Assembly (NCBI GenBank): GCA_009809945.1
Contig: WTPW01001255.1
Coordinates: forward strand, 55,930-119,929
DNA: 64,000 nt
Reading direction: 5' to 3'
From: Gigaspora margarita
Lineage: Eukaryota; Glomeromycota; Glomeromycetes; Diversisporales; Gigasporaceae
Positions 10,842-21,096 of the stretch are shown here, one piece after another (the first letter of the stretch is position 1; each line of letters starts with the position of its first letter). Position numbers and translations under genes: made by a program. The notes below the pieces were generated by a model that was given only the letters and a program-made list of their open reading frames with translations, was not told the origin of the DNA and did not search any database.

Positions 10842-13529
10842 TTACCAAAAAATTATTTGGCTAATTTTTGCCTCCAATTTAGACGAAATGTCAGAAATCC
10901 CTTCTATTTCCTCTGAAGTTTCTTCTTCCTCCTCTTTTTCGGTATTTTCGTCATCATCAAAATTCTCTGCCGTAAGTGTATCTTCACCTTCAAGCCGTTC
11001 CAAAAACTTTTTAACATTTTTAAAAATCCCTTTTTTATAGAATTCTTCGCAATGAGCACACTTTCTATTATGACATGTCAAATGGTATCCGTGGCCACAA
11101 ATAAGAACCATCCCATCTTCTTCGCTGAATGGATGCTTACAACGATCACACAAATTTGGTTGGGGCAAGTATGACGAACTATAAGCAGTTGGTAAGTGTC
11201 GTAAATCCACGTCTTCTCCTAAAGTAGCAAGATGGTAAACTTTCGGTTTTTGTCTTTTCTTTTTTAATTTTGGACCACTTTTTCCATGATTATAGAATAA
11301 ATCTTGAAAGTATTCTAAGAGAAAAAGGCTAGCTTTCTTATCCAAAAGGTCAAGCGCGGGTAGGGTATATGGATATCGCCGTGTCTTATGATAATTATCT
11401 TTAAATGCTAAATTATGGTTCACTAAATAATTGACAAATAAAATATGTAAAATATGTAAAATTAAAGCAAACTTTGTTTTGCCTAATAATAAAGAAAAGC
11501 AGCCAATTTACTAATAACATAGGCTTGTTTTATTATATTGTCAACTGTTGCATTTGGTGATGTATTTGCCCTAATTCGACTGTGAGTATTCTCTACANAA
11601 TATTCATTGAAGTACGGCAAATGCATTCGAATTATATCAAAAAAAGGATAATTTTTATCCTCCCAATAAAACACATCGGACAAAAAAGCCAAAGGTGCTT
11701 TATTGTAGTTTTTCTGTTTCCACCGTAGCATGAACGTCCAAATGCAGAAAACTGTTTCCACATATTCGTCAAACAAACCTGCTCGAAATAAATTTGCATA
11801 GATATCAAGTGTTGCCGACACTATGTTATCAAGTAAATCGATTGTAGTTTGATACTCGAGGTCCTTACATGTTTTTCCAAATTTTTCTATAATTTTGTCC
11901 CAAATTTTTACCCATCCATTTCGAGTAAGTTCTAAAAAGAGGTTAATCCTCCACAGGCGAGGCTTTTTTGCAAGCTTTTTACCAGAACCAAAAACAGAGT
12001 GAAATAGTTTTTCGAAAAAGGAATAGTGCACTAAAAAAACATGTTCTCTACTGTTTAAAGATAAGTGTAGCGAACCCAAAATTGGTAAGAATGGTTCAAT
12101 GTCTTGCGGTGGCAGTTTCATATATAGAGCTTTTCTAACGAACAATTGGCCAGGCCAATCGGCAACAAGCGGCGCAACACAGTTATCCAAATGCTGTGTT
12201 TTATTATTGATAGATAAAATAAGCATTATCGCTTTAATATAATCTTCAACTGAGTGTAACATTTGCTCATTAAATCCAACTAACTTAAGACCTTCCATTG
12301 ATCGTTCCTCTTTCCGTTTTTCTAGATTGTCATTATAATTATGTACCATTAAATCATCGATTCTATCCAGTTCATTAATTACTAAACGATTTCGTGAAAC
12401 CCAATATAACTGTCGTTCAAAATATGGAATATCGAATATCCCAGTATAATTATTAATAAGATACCAACAGATTCTTGGCGCTTCAATGTTTGCTGGATTA
12501 TGGATAGATACATTATTGTGTACAAGTAAAACAGATTGAGATTCTAAAATGGGTTTTGCTACGCATGTAGCAAAATGGTTTGCACTAGATGTTGAAGTGG
12601 TGTCTGGCCTTCTAATTCCGTGAATTGCGTGATAATCATCTATGTTGTAAATGTGAAGTTGATTTTTCTAATTAAAAATAAAAATAAAATAAATTTTATT
12701 TAAACACAATATTAATATTTAAATTATTTAAATTTAATTAATAAAAATTACATGATTTGTAAAATGTTCTTTGATTTTTATTGCATATTGACTCTGAACT
12801 TTTTTTCGAAAATTTTCTACAGTATTAGCACACACAGAATATCCAAGTTTCGACATTGTATCGACTGCATCCCATGTTGTACCCGAAGCCATCAGATACA
12901 AGCCAACTTCTAACTTATGTTGATTGACAAATTTGTTTCGTAAGCCTGCCATCATATAGCACAGGCCAACAACAAACTTCTTTGCTTCATTTATACTATG
13001 GGCAGAACGTTCTTTAGGAATAACTAAATTTATCATATATTTAAAAAAGCCCTCAAGTTGAGGATCCGCACTTTCAATAATATTTTCAAATTTCATAGGA
13101 TCCAACTCAAGATTTGCAGATTCTTGGTGTTGTCGACGGTATAATACTCTTGTTAATGCTTGAACTTTTGAAGCGAATATTACATCTAATATAAAATATT
13201 AAATTAAATAAAAAAATTATGTACATATTTTTTTTTTAAAAAAAAAAAGGCCGTTACACTACCTGAACAATTATCGGATTCGATTTTTTTTTTTCCTGAA
13301 TGCTCCTTTTTTTTTTTTTAAGGGATTTTCTTCGTTGACTACTATCAGCCTCTATAATTTTACAATAATGAGGATGACATAGTTGTCTTCCTATTTCAAG
13401 ATATGGATACTTTTGCAGCATTTGGTTTTTATGACATTTTTCAAATGCAAGCTTAGTAATTACACAGAATCTAATATTGATATTTGTACATTCATTGACA
13501 AAACAAGGCCCAAAATTTTGGGTTTTCAT
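10842..13529 (-). CDS. Four-exon gene, glomeromycete multicopy protein with C-terminal RING-like cluster
   Basis: Exons on the minus strand: 13529-13263, 13185-12752, 12667-11512 and 11422-10842; introns are GT..AG and 77-89 nt. The product is about 810 residues. Exon 1 has a Cys/His-rich head (PCFVNEC, then RQLCHPHYCKI) that looks zinc-binding. Exon 2 begins near VIFASKVQALTRVLY. Exon 3 holds the conserved middle: NIDDYHAIHGIRRPDT, LPILGSLHLSLNSRE, LAKKPRLWRINLFLEL, LAFLSDVFYW and ENTHSRIRANTSPN. Exon 4 ends with DLRHLPTAY, a Cys/His cluster (CDRC, CGHGYHLTCHNRKCAHC) and an acidic tail. I recognise this as a large family in Rhizophagus-type genomes without assigned function. Phases agree at junctions 2-3 and 3-4; at 1-2 the frame is two bases off, beside A-runs that may be miscalled. 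One N lies near 11597. Being inside a transposon, it may be the mobility protein or a captured gene. Confidence 0.75.
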
Positions 13530-13604
13530 TTACTAAAAAAAAAAATAAATTAATAATATTGTCCAAGTATTTTCTAAATATGTTATTGATTTTCTACCTT
13601 GACA

Positions 13605-13870
13605 GAACTTGGCATGTGAAACGGACGGCACAGTAAAGCTTGACACGGCGAAATTTGACACGGCGAAACTTGACACGGTGAAACTTGGCACAGCGAAAGT
13701 TGGCAGGCGAAAGTCGGCACGGTAAAACTTTAATAGAGGCGAAACTTTAATCAAAGCGAAACTTGACATAGCGGAACTCGGCACAAAAACTTTAAGTCAG
13801 TGAAACTTTGACCACGACGGGATTATTGAGAAATTTTGCTCAGTAAAACTTGAACCTTAACCGTGCAAAC
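13605..13870 (+). repeat. Imperfect ~15-bp minisatellite (GACACGGCGAAACTT)
   Basis: Units such as TTGACACGGCGAAA, TTGGCACAGCGAAAG and TTTAATCAAAGCGAAAC recur from 13605 to about 13870. The tract starts about 75 bp upstream of the gene's first ATG (13529), inside the transposon, and is far more GC-rich than its surroundings. It could hold binding sites for the element's own protein or act in its promoter; this is inference. Confidence 0.7.
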
Positions 13871-14281
13871 TTTATATAAAAAAAGGTTTGATTAAAGTGA
13901 AAACCCTTACTATTATAAAGATTAATGACCTGGTCACCTACTAACACCTATTACCACCCAAACAAAATTAAACTTTACTCCTAGAACTTTTGCGCGAAAC
14001 TTTTTTTTTCTTTTTTTTTTTTATTATCGTATTATAGTAATAAAATTAACTTTATATAGAATTGTAACTAGCCAATCAAATTTAATCAGGTGGGATCTGC
14101 AGATCACATTTTTTTGACCAATAAAATAGAACTTCGGTCATGCTAAATTTTCAGCACTATATATAAAAAAATTAAAAAATATATAAAAATTTTAACCAAT
14201 CAAATTCAATTTTATAAGTAAATGATCAACAAAATTTTCAGTACTACTTAAAAATTTGATGCAACTAATCTGTTTGCACCA

Positions 14282-14965
14282 TACCTGATCAAATTTGATA
14301 AAAATTTTTTATTTGAATTCTACAGATCTATTGAATTCAAATAAAAAAATTTTCATCAAATTTGATCAAGTAGTTGCAAAGATATCCTTGAACAAAGTTT
14401 TGTCAACAAATTTAAACGTATCTGTCATGTGATACGTGTTTTGAAATTCTCTATAACTTTGATCAAAGATATCTCTGCAACTACTTGATCAAATTTGATA
14501 AAAATTTTTTTATTTGAATTTTATGGATCTATAAAATTCAAATAAAAAAAATTTTCATTGAATTTGATCAGGTGGTTGCAGAGATATCTATGATCAAAGT
14601 TTTGTCAAAAATTTAAACATATCTGTCATGTGATAGGCGTTTTGAAATTCTCTAAAACTTTGATTAAAGATATCTTTGCAACCACTTGATCAAATTTGAT
14701 GATAATTTTTTTATTTGAATTCTATGGATCCATAGAATTCAAATAAAAAAANNNNNNNNNNNNNNNNNNNNNNNNNNNNNNNNNNNNNNNNNNNNNNNNN
14801 NNNNNNNNNNNNNNNNNNNNNNNNNNNNNNNNNNNNNNNNNNNNNNNNNNNNNNNNNNNNNNNNNNNNNNNNNAAAATTTTTTTATTTGAATTCTATGGA
14901 TCCATAGAATTCAAATAAAAAAATTTTTATCGAATTTGATCAAGTGGTTGCTAAAATATCTTCGC
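14282..14965. repeat. Dyad-symmetric satellite, right part, with assembly gap
   Basis: This continues the array of 9815-10282: palindrome centres near 14327, 14527, 14725 and 14897, each flanked by ATTTGAATTC and GAATTCAAAT, with GATATCTCTGCAACCAC half-units between. An N run occupies 14752-14873, inside a monomer, consistent with a repeat that did not assemble. The array decays after 14950. Confidence 0.85.
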
Positions 14966-14984
14966 TCAAAGTTAAGATTTTCAT

Positions 14985-15130
14985 TTCGAATTTTATATAT
15001 TCAAAAGTGGGTTTTACATTTTAAAAGCAGGTTTTACATATTTTATATATTCAAAAGGGGTTTTACATATTCAAAAGTGAATTTATATATTTTATATATT
15101 CAAAAGTAGGTTTTACATATTTTAAATATC
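14985..15130. repeat. Short tandem repeat (TATATTCAAAAGTGGGTTTTACA)
   Basis: Four or five imperfect units of about 30-38 bp with the core TTCAAAAGT then GGTTTTACAT. It lies directly right of the satellite. Confidence 0.65.
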
Positions 15131-16245
15131 AATGAAAATTCATCTAATTTAGCTAATCAATACAAGTTTTTTTAGCAGGCATTGTGGGTTTTACCATCAT
15201 AAAATAAAAATAAAAATTTATTTATATAATTATCAATCTCAAAATAATTTTTCTTTATATATACCATAGTATTATTATCTGTTTATGACCTGTATTAGAG
15301 ATATCTGGGGTCCTGTTACAGATTTGAATAGATTTTTTATTAATTATAGTTTTAAAAAATTTGTACTATATTTATTTACCCAATGCTAGATATTATAATT
15401 TAGTTTTTAGCGAATTACTATAAAATTTATATGTGATAATCCAACTTTTAGCAAATTTACTTGATTTTAGGGGTAGCAAAAATGCCTAAATTTATGCAGA
15501 TCAGTTATGACCTCTATGAGAGATGTTCAGGGTTCTACTAAATGTACTCAATAACCAAAATAATCTTATCATAATTTAATAGCTTGGAGTTATTTAAATT
15601 TCAATCAAATAATCGAATTATTTACTATTTCTAGGTAGAACTAGGCATATAAACTTTTATTGAGTTTTGAGATTAAGTTTACAAATACTTAGCTCAACTT
15701 AGCTTATTTCGAAATCTATATATATACATTATGTTATATAGTTAAAGTTAATTAAAATATTAATATAGGATACAAACTCTATATATATGATAGTTTAATG
15801 GCTAAATTACCCTCAAATGACCTTGGTTATTTCTAAATAACCATAGTCATTTGGTTGCGAGTCACTTTTAAATAACCCAAAATTGAGATGATATTAATAA
15901 CCAGTCATTTCAGAGCCATTTGAAATTATTTAAAAAATTTGCAAATAACTAGGTCATTTACTATTACTGTCTCCTTCATCAATCTTTTGAAAATTATAAT
16001 TCATTAAAGAGAATCTATTTAATTATATTGTAGTAATTTGTAGCTAAGTTGAAATTTTTTAATATATTTATTAATATCTTTATTTCTACTTGTCAATTCT
16101 TGTATTGTTTTCCAAGATCACATATCTAATACCAGGCTGGTGATGTGTTATATTGGTTGCAATTTGTACATTTTTGTATTTTAGAACTTTTTTAGAACAA
16201 ATTTATCAAATATTAATATATAAAGAAGTTGGGTATTGTGGCCAA
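15131..16245. other. AT-rich stretch with repeat fragments
   Basis: A motif near TTATGACCT followed by AGAGAT and GGGGTCCT occurs in direct orientation at 15284-15312 and 15509-15540 and is related to the right end of the element at 62727-63026. At 15795-15965 AAATAACC and TCATTT words cluster, the same words as in the small element at 53010-53149, but no clear ends were found here. Confidence 0.5.
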
Positions 16246-16366
16246 GCGATATATCTTGTAATCTAGTAATCAGAATTGGATGAATTTATATTATTTAATT
16301 TGTTTCATCGAGATGAATTGAATAGTATAAATTTCATACAATTCTGACTACTAGATCACAAGATAT
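16246..16366. repeat. Hairpin, ~45-bp arms
   Basis: The left arm holds ATCTTGTAATCTAGTAATC; the right arm is its complement (GACTACTAGATCACAAGAT). The loop is about 30 nt. It is probably a small miniature element. Confidence 0.6.
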
Positions 16367-16959
16367 TATCATTTATACAAAATATAAGTTTTTGTATATA
16401 TTTGATTATATTAGTAAAGTTGCAATTTTTTTGCATATTAACCTTTAATGATCTTGAAATCCCATGATTGGATTTTAATGATTTTGTACTTGTTAGAATC
16501 GTCTTACTAAGATAGTCATTTTGGTAGTAAAATTATCCAAAACGGATCAGTAGATCAAAAATTCACTATTAAATAATTGATTACAATATCCCTTTTTTTT
16601 TAAAATTTAGTTTTTATATTCTATTTGTATACTAAGCATTCTATCTAAAACTATATATATATGATATAAAAATTTTTTTATAGTAATTTATTCTTTACTA
16701 AGTATAGTTCAAATAATAAAAATTGTATAAAAACCTATATTCTTATTAAAAAGTTTTATTAGTAGAAACTTTAATCTGGCTACAATATACTTAACTCCTT
16801 TATATATTATACATTTCAGGTGATTTTTAGAATACCCTAAAAATTTTAGGGTTCAAATAATATACATATACATGGATTTGCCAATCATATGCACCGTAAT
16901 TAATGATTATTAATTATTTGATACTAGTTAAGCAATTTAAAATTTCTATTGCTAAACTT
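16367..16959. other. AT-rich stretch without recognised features
   Basis: No gene, repeat end or RNA gene could be supported here. Confidence 0.5.
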
Positions 16960-17765
16960 ATATGGGAAATAAATAAAGGTTTATTTATTTTTTTCTTGTT
17001 TATTCCTTTTTTTCATTTACTAATCCTTTTCTTTTGTGGCTTTTTGTTGAAATAAACCTTGAAATTAAGCTGAAAATAATCTAGAGCAGGAGAAAGTGAA
17101 ACTGGTATACTAGTTTCAATTATTCTTTTTTATGTTCATTCTTTTTTTCATTCACTAATTTTTTTTACTTTTATAGCTTTGTTATAGAATTGAGATGAGA
17201 ATAGAGATCTGGATGATTGGAAAACTAAAACTAGTATATAATAAAATAAGTACTAGGTTCACCTATTTTTATTTTGTTTGTTACTTTTTTTTTCTCTTTG
17301 CTAACTTTTTTTTCCTTTTGTAGCTTTTTGTTATGATGAAATGCAGAATTGAGCTAGAAGCAGAAATCTAAAGCAAGTAGGAAAGTGAAACTGGTATATA
17401 ATAAGATAAGTGCTAGTTTCAATTAATCCTTTTCTTGGTTGTTTCTTTTTTTTCACTCACTAACTCCTTTCTTTCTTTTGTAGCTTTTTGTGGCCATAAA
17501 ACATGAAATTAAACTGAAAATGTAACTTTGAAGTAGGTAGAAAAATAAGCTAATATATAGTAAAATAATATCAGTTTCAATTATTCTTGTTTGTTTTTTT
17601 TTTTACTTTACTAATTCTTTTTTTCTTTTGTAGTAAAACACGCAATTAATTAGGAATAAAGATTTGGACTATAAAATATAAAATTAAATCGAGAATAGAG
17701 ATCTGAACCAGAAGCAAAGCTAAAACTAGTATATAAGTACCAGTTTCAATTTTTCTTTTAATATT
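16960..17765 (+). repeat. Tandem array of ~160-bp units, five to six copies
   Basis: Each unit has a pyrimidine-rich stretch ending TTTCTTTTGTAGCTTTTTG, then a purine-rich part (GAAATTAAGCTGAAAAT, GAAAGTGAAACTGGTATA) and CTAGTTTCAATTATTC. Units start near 16965, 17100, 17265, 17420, 17575 and 17690. Each pyrimidine tract ending in TAG looks like a splice acceptor, but no exon follows. Confidence 0.75.
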
Positions 17766-17935
17766 TGCTTAGAGCCATGTCATTAATCATCTGATTATTT
17801 TTTATTAGAGGCCTACCCTCCCTCTCCCCTCTTTAATATAAATTTGATCAGGTTCTTATATATAATTTCAACATTTTTTACCCCTCCACCCTCTAAAAAA
17901 TCATCTGATTTTTGTCACTCCCCTTATTTTTTTTA
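17766..17935 (+). repeat. Interspersed repeat (pair with 55325-55492)
   Basis: GTCATTAATCATCTGATTA at the left and CTGATTTTTGTCACTCCCC at the right. The reverse complement of the whole unit is at 55325-55492. The middle holds TTTTTTACCCCT followed by CTCTAAAAAATCA. The similarity and equal lengths suggest a small non-autonomous element. Confidence 0.7.
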
Positions 17936-17982
17936 CTAATTCTTTTTTTGTAACTTTATTGTTAAGGAAACACAAAAATATA

Positions 17983-19350
17983 CAGTCAGACCTCCATAAA
18001 TGCAACCTTCATAAATGCAATACCTCCCTAAATGCATGTTTTTATCTTGTCTATAAGAAATTATTAGCAGGCCCAGGACATGTTCTTTTATAGGGATTCA
18101 AACTATTGTTTATAATTAAAATTTTTTAAAAAACATATGAATTTACTATATAACTTTGAGCTAAGATTCTTTTAAATGTTATTTATTAACTTTAAATTAA
18201 ATTTTTCGGGTATATAAAACAAGGGTAAAAGAAAAAATTAAGCTTAAAAATTGAATTAAAATTTTGTCAATTTTGCACAAAACAAAAATGTAACTTGACC
18301 AAAATCAAATATTTTCCAATTTTAATATAAAAAGTATATGTAAAAACATGCCCTGAACAACTTTACTTAGTTGATAGAAGTAGGTTATCTTGTAAGAAAA
18401 ATGGGTTATATATGTACTAAAGTTAAAATTTATTGTATTTCTTGATTAAACTTTTTTCCTTATTAGGTAACCTACTTTGGGCTCTTAAGCAAAGTTGTTC
18501 AGCATGTAATTTTATATTATATTTGAGATTGATTCGCATTTTTCAGACCTTTTACTAAGTGAAAAATAGGGTTAAAGTTCGAAAAAAAATTTTTTTTGAA
18601 CTTTAACCCTATTTTTCACTTAGTAAAAGGTCTGAAAAATGTAAATCAATCTCAAATATAATATAAAATTACATGCTGAACAACTTTGCTTAAGAGTCCA
18701 AAGTAGGTTACCTAATAAGGAAAAAAGTTTAATCAAGAAATACAATAAATTTTAACTTTAGTACATATATAACCCATTTTTCTTACAAGGTAACCTACTT
18801 CTGTTAACTAAGTAAAGTTGTTCAGAGCATGTTTTTATATATACTTCTTATATTAAAATTGAAAAATATTTGATTTTGGTCAAGTTACATTTTCATTTTG
18901 TGCAAAATTGACAAAATTTTAATTCAATTTTTAAGCTCAATTTTTTTTTTTCTCTTGTTTTATATACCCGAAAAATTTAATTTAAAGTTAATAAGTAACA
19001 TTTAAAAGAATCTTAGCTCAAAGTTATATAGTAAATTTATATGTTTTTTTAAAAATTTTAATTATAGACAACAATGAAAGGGACATGTCCTAGACCTGTT
19101 AGTGCTAAATGCATGTTTTATATTCTGTAAATACATGTTCTTTCAAATAATTTTCTATATCATGCTACTTCCCTAAATGCAAGTAATTTTAGTATTTAAT
19201 ATAGGTTATACAATTTTTGGTAGAAGTTACACAAACTTGATAATCTAATCCTTAAAGCTGCAATTTAATTGGCTCTCTCTAAATGCAATATCTTTTTAAA
19301 TGCATGTTGCAGGCTTGTCTGTACATATTGCATTTATGGAGGTTTGACTG
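17983..19350. mobile_element. pogo/Tigger-like miniature element containing palindrome copy 3
   Basis: Ends CAGTCAGACCTCCATAAA and, inverted, CAGTCAAACCTCCATAAA, flanked by TA on both sides (17981-17982, 19351-19352). Inside, AATGCA words repeat near both ends. TA duplication and the CAGTCAAACCTC-type end suit the pogo/Tigger branch of Tc1/mariner. It is swollen by the foldback palindrome at 18070-19100; a short relative without that insert lies at 25701-25831. Confidence 0.75.
18070..19100. repeat. Foldback palindrome, copy 3 (~1,030 bp)
   Basis: Arms meet near 18593 (GAAAAAAAATTTTTTTTG). Outer ends are AGGCCCAGGACATGTTC and, inverted, AGGTCTAGGACATGTCC. The conserved stem block TTGTAAGAAAAATGGG is in both arms. 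The arms are about 500 bp and match closely along their length. Confidence 0.85.
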
Positions 19351-19352
19351 TA

Positions 19353-20010
19353 TCTTTTTTAATTTTTTTTATATTTGCAAAATGTTAAGGTTAATGAAAA
19401 AAACAAGCTATATAGTTATAATACAGTAATATGGTAATTATATTGTAAAAGAATCACAGGTGCAGGAATATGTAATAAATTAAATTTTTCAAATAAAATA
19501 AAGTTTTTAATAAATTATTTTTATTTATATAATGATAATAATAAAATTTTATAATAAATAAAAATAGTTACAAAATTATTTGCAAATCTGAATTAAAATA
19601 TATAGTACAAACCCAAATTAAATAAATATTTTGAAATCTATACTAAATTTATATCATAAAACCCAAGTCGCAAAATCTAAGCTATATATACTATGAAACT
19701 TATACTAAATATATATCATGAACTCAAGCTAAATACTAAAATACTAATACTAAATATATATCAAAATACATCACAAAGCCCAAACTAAATATATGTTGCA
19801 AGATCTAAACAAAACTAAATATGTGTCAAAATATCTAAACAAACTAAAAAGTTAAACTTTGTGAAATTTAAATTTTTAAAAAATTAAAAACTTTTTTTAA
19901 TTTAAAATTTATTTCTTTTACTTTTTATTAAATTTAATTCTTCTAAAAAAAACTTATAGGTTTTGAGATATGCTCATAGGTTTTATTATATTCTCTAGAA
20001 GAAACAACAA
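19353..20010. other. AT-rich stretch without recognised features
   Basis: Short AT-rich words recur (AAATATATATCA, AAATCTAAAC) near 19600-19830, but no unit or gene could be defined. Confidence 0.5.
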
Positions 20011-20012
20011 AT

Positions 20013-20275
20013 TTGACATATAGGGGTGAGTCAATAGAAATCAAGCAAATTTTTTATAATAAAATTTTTTTGAAACTTTGAACAGAAATAACTTAACAAA
20101 AATTTAATCAAATTTGATAAAAATTTTTTTAAATTAATTTTATAAACCTGTAGAATTAATTTAAAAAAAATTTATTAAATTTGATCAAGATTTTGTTAAA
20201 TTATTTTGATTTAAACTTTTAAAAAAAGTACTAAAAAAAATTTGCTTGATTTCTATTGACTCACTCCCATATGAT
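20013..20275. repeat. Palindromic element related to the satellite core
   Basis: Arms of about 120 bp: ATATAGGGGTGAGTCAATAG at the left and the complement of ATATGGGAGTGAGTCAATAG at the right. The central part (ATCAAATTTGATAAAAATT and its complement) resembles the dyad core of the satellite at 9815-10282, hinting that the satellite arose from such an element. Confidence 0.65.
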
Positions 20276-20411
20276 TTTGGGGTATATATTTTATTTACAT
20301 CCAATCAATATGTAACTTTTTGCAGATAATTAAATATTTTGAGGACTAAATTAAGATCCAATTTCATAAATCGTCCGATATAATATTATTTTTCTATTTA
20401 TATTAATTTTT

Positions 20412-20918
20412 GTAACAGCTAAAGCTGATTTTGGCTGATGTTAAAGATCATATGACATTTTGGTCCAGAAATTGTAAATCAGAAAATTTCAAAACAAACA
20501 TTTGTTCTACTATAAATCAGTTATAACTCAAAATTTGCATAAGAAACAATCTTTAGTGTTTTAACAAAAAGCTTTTCTTGAACAATTTTGCTAATATATC
20601 TACTTATATTTAATATATTGTAATCAATCACTAGCCCTAACTTAAATGAAAATAAGTTCAATAACTACCTCAAGTATCATCATCAAAAATCATGTGACCA
20701 ATGAAAAATTTTTTAAGCTTGTTTATATTAGGGTTAGTGTCTAGAATTTAGAAGATTAAAAAATTATATAGTAAAATTGTTTAGAGAAAAGGTTTTATTA
20801 GTACACGAAATGCAGTTGCTTATGCAAAATTTTAGCAACTTTGTTTTGAAATTTTCCAATTTGCAATTTCTAAACCAAAAAATCATGTGAACTTTAGCAT
20901 TGGCCATAATCAGTACTG
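20412..20918. repeat. Inverted-repeat element, ~68-bp ends
   Basis: GCTGATTTTGGC then CCAGAAATTGTAAATCAG and AAAATTTCAAAAC at the left pair with the inverted right end (CTGATTATGGCC, AGAAATTGCAAATTGG, AAAATTTCAAAAC). A related AAAATCAGCATCAGCC at about 24568 suggests that a still larger element surrounds the whole nest to 24590. Confidence 0.5.
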
Positions 20919-21096
20919 CAGTAGTAAGTTAGTGGTGTCCAAAAAATTTTGCATGTTGTATAACCTGAGCCACTTCAGCGATTTGGAATTAGACCTCAGA
21001 TCGAACCTGCAATATTAATAGGACCCTGAAATATATATAGGTATTAGTTTGCTTATTTTTGGGAGGTTTTTATGCAGATCTTTTCTTTTCTATTTT

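Larger units (their letters stand above)
10283..14281 (-). mobile_element. 3,999-bp DNA transposon with TA duplication and internal gene
   Basis: Left end TGGTGCGAACAG, right end CTGTTTGCACCA (11 of 12 inverted). Similarity runs to about 28 bp (CATCAAAT shared), with a second inverted pair GCATGACCGAA at 10487 and about 14137. Both sides carry TA (10281-10282, 14282-14283). The flanks join to GCAACTACCTGATCAAA, the normal sequence of the surrounding satellite (compare GCAACTACTTGATCAAA near 14476), so the empty site can be reconstructed. TA duplication suits Tc1/mariner-like or similar cut-and-paste elements, but the encoded protein is not a DDE transposase I recognise. Confidence 0.8.

Noticed and set aside
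9815-14965. Regular short repeats suggestive of a CRISPR-like array
   Set aside because: Units are about 197-bp palindromes without unique spacers, in a eukaryotic context; this is a satellite.
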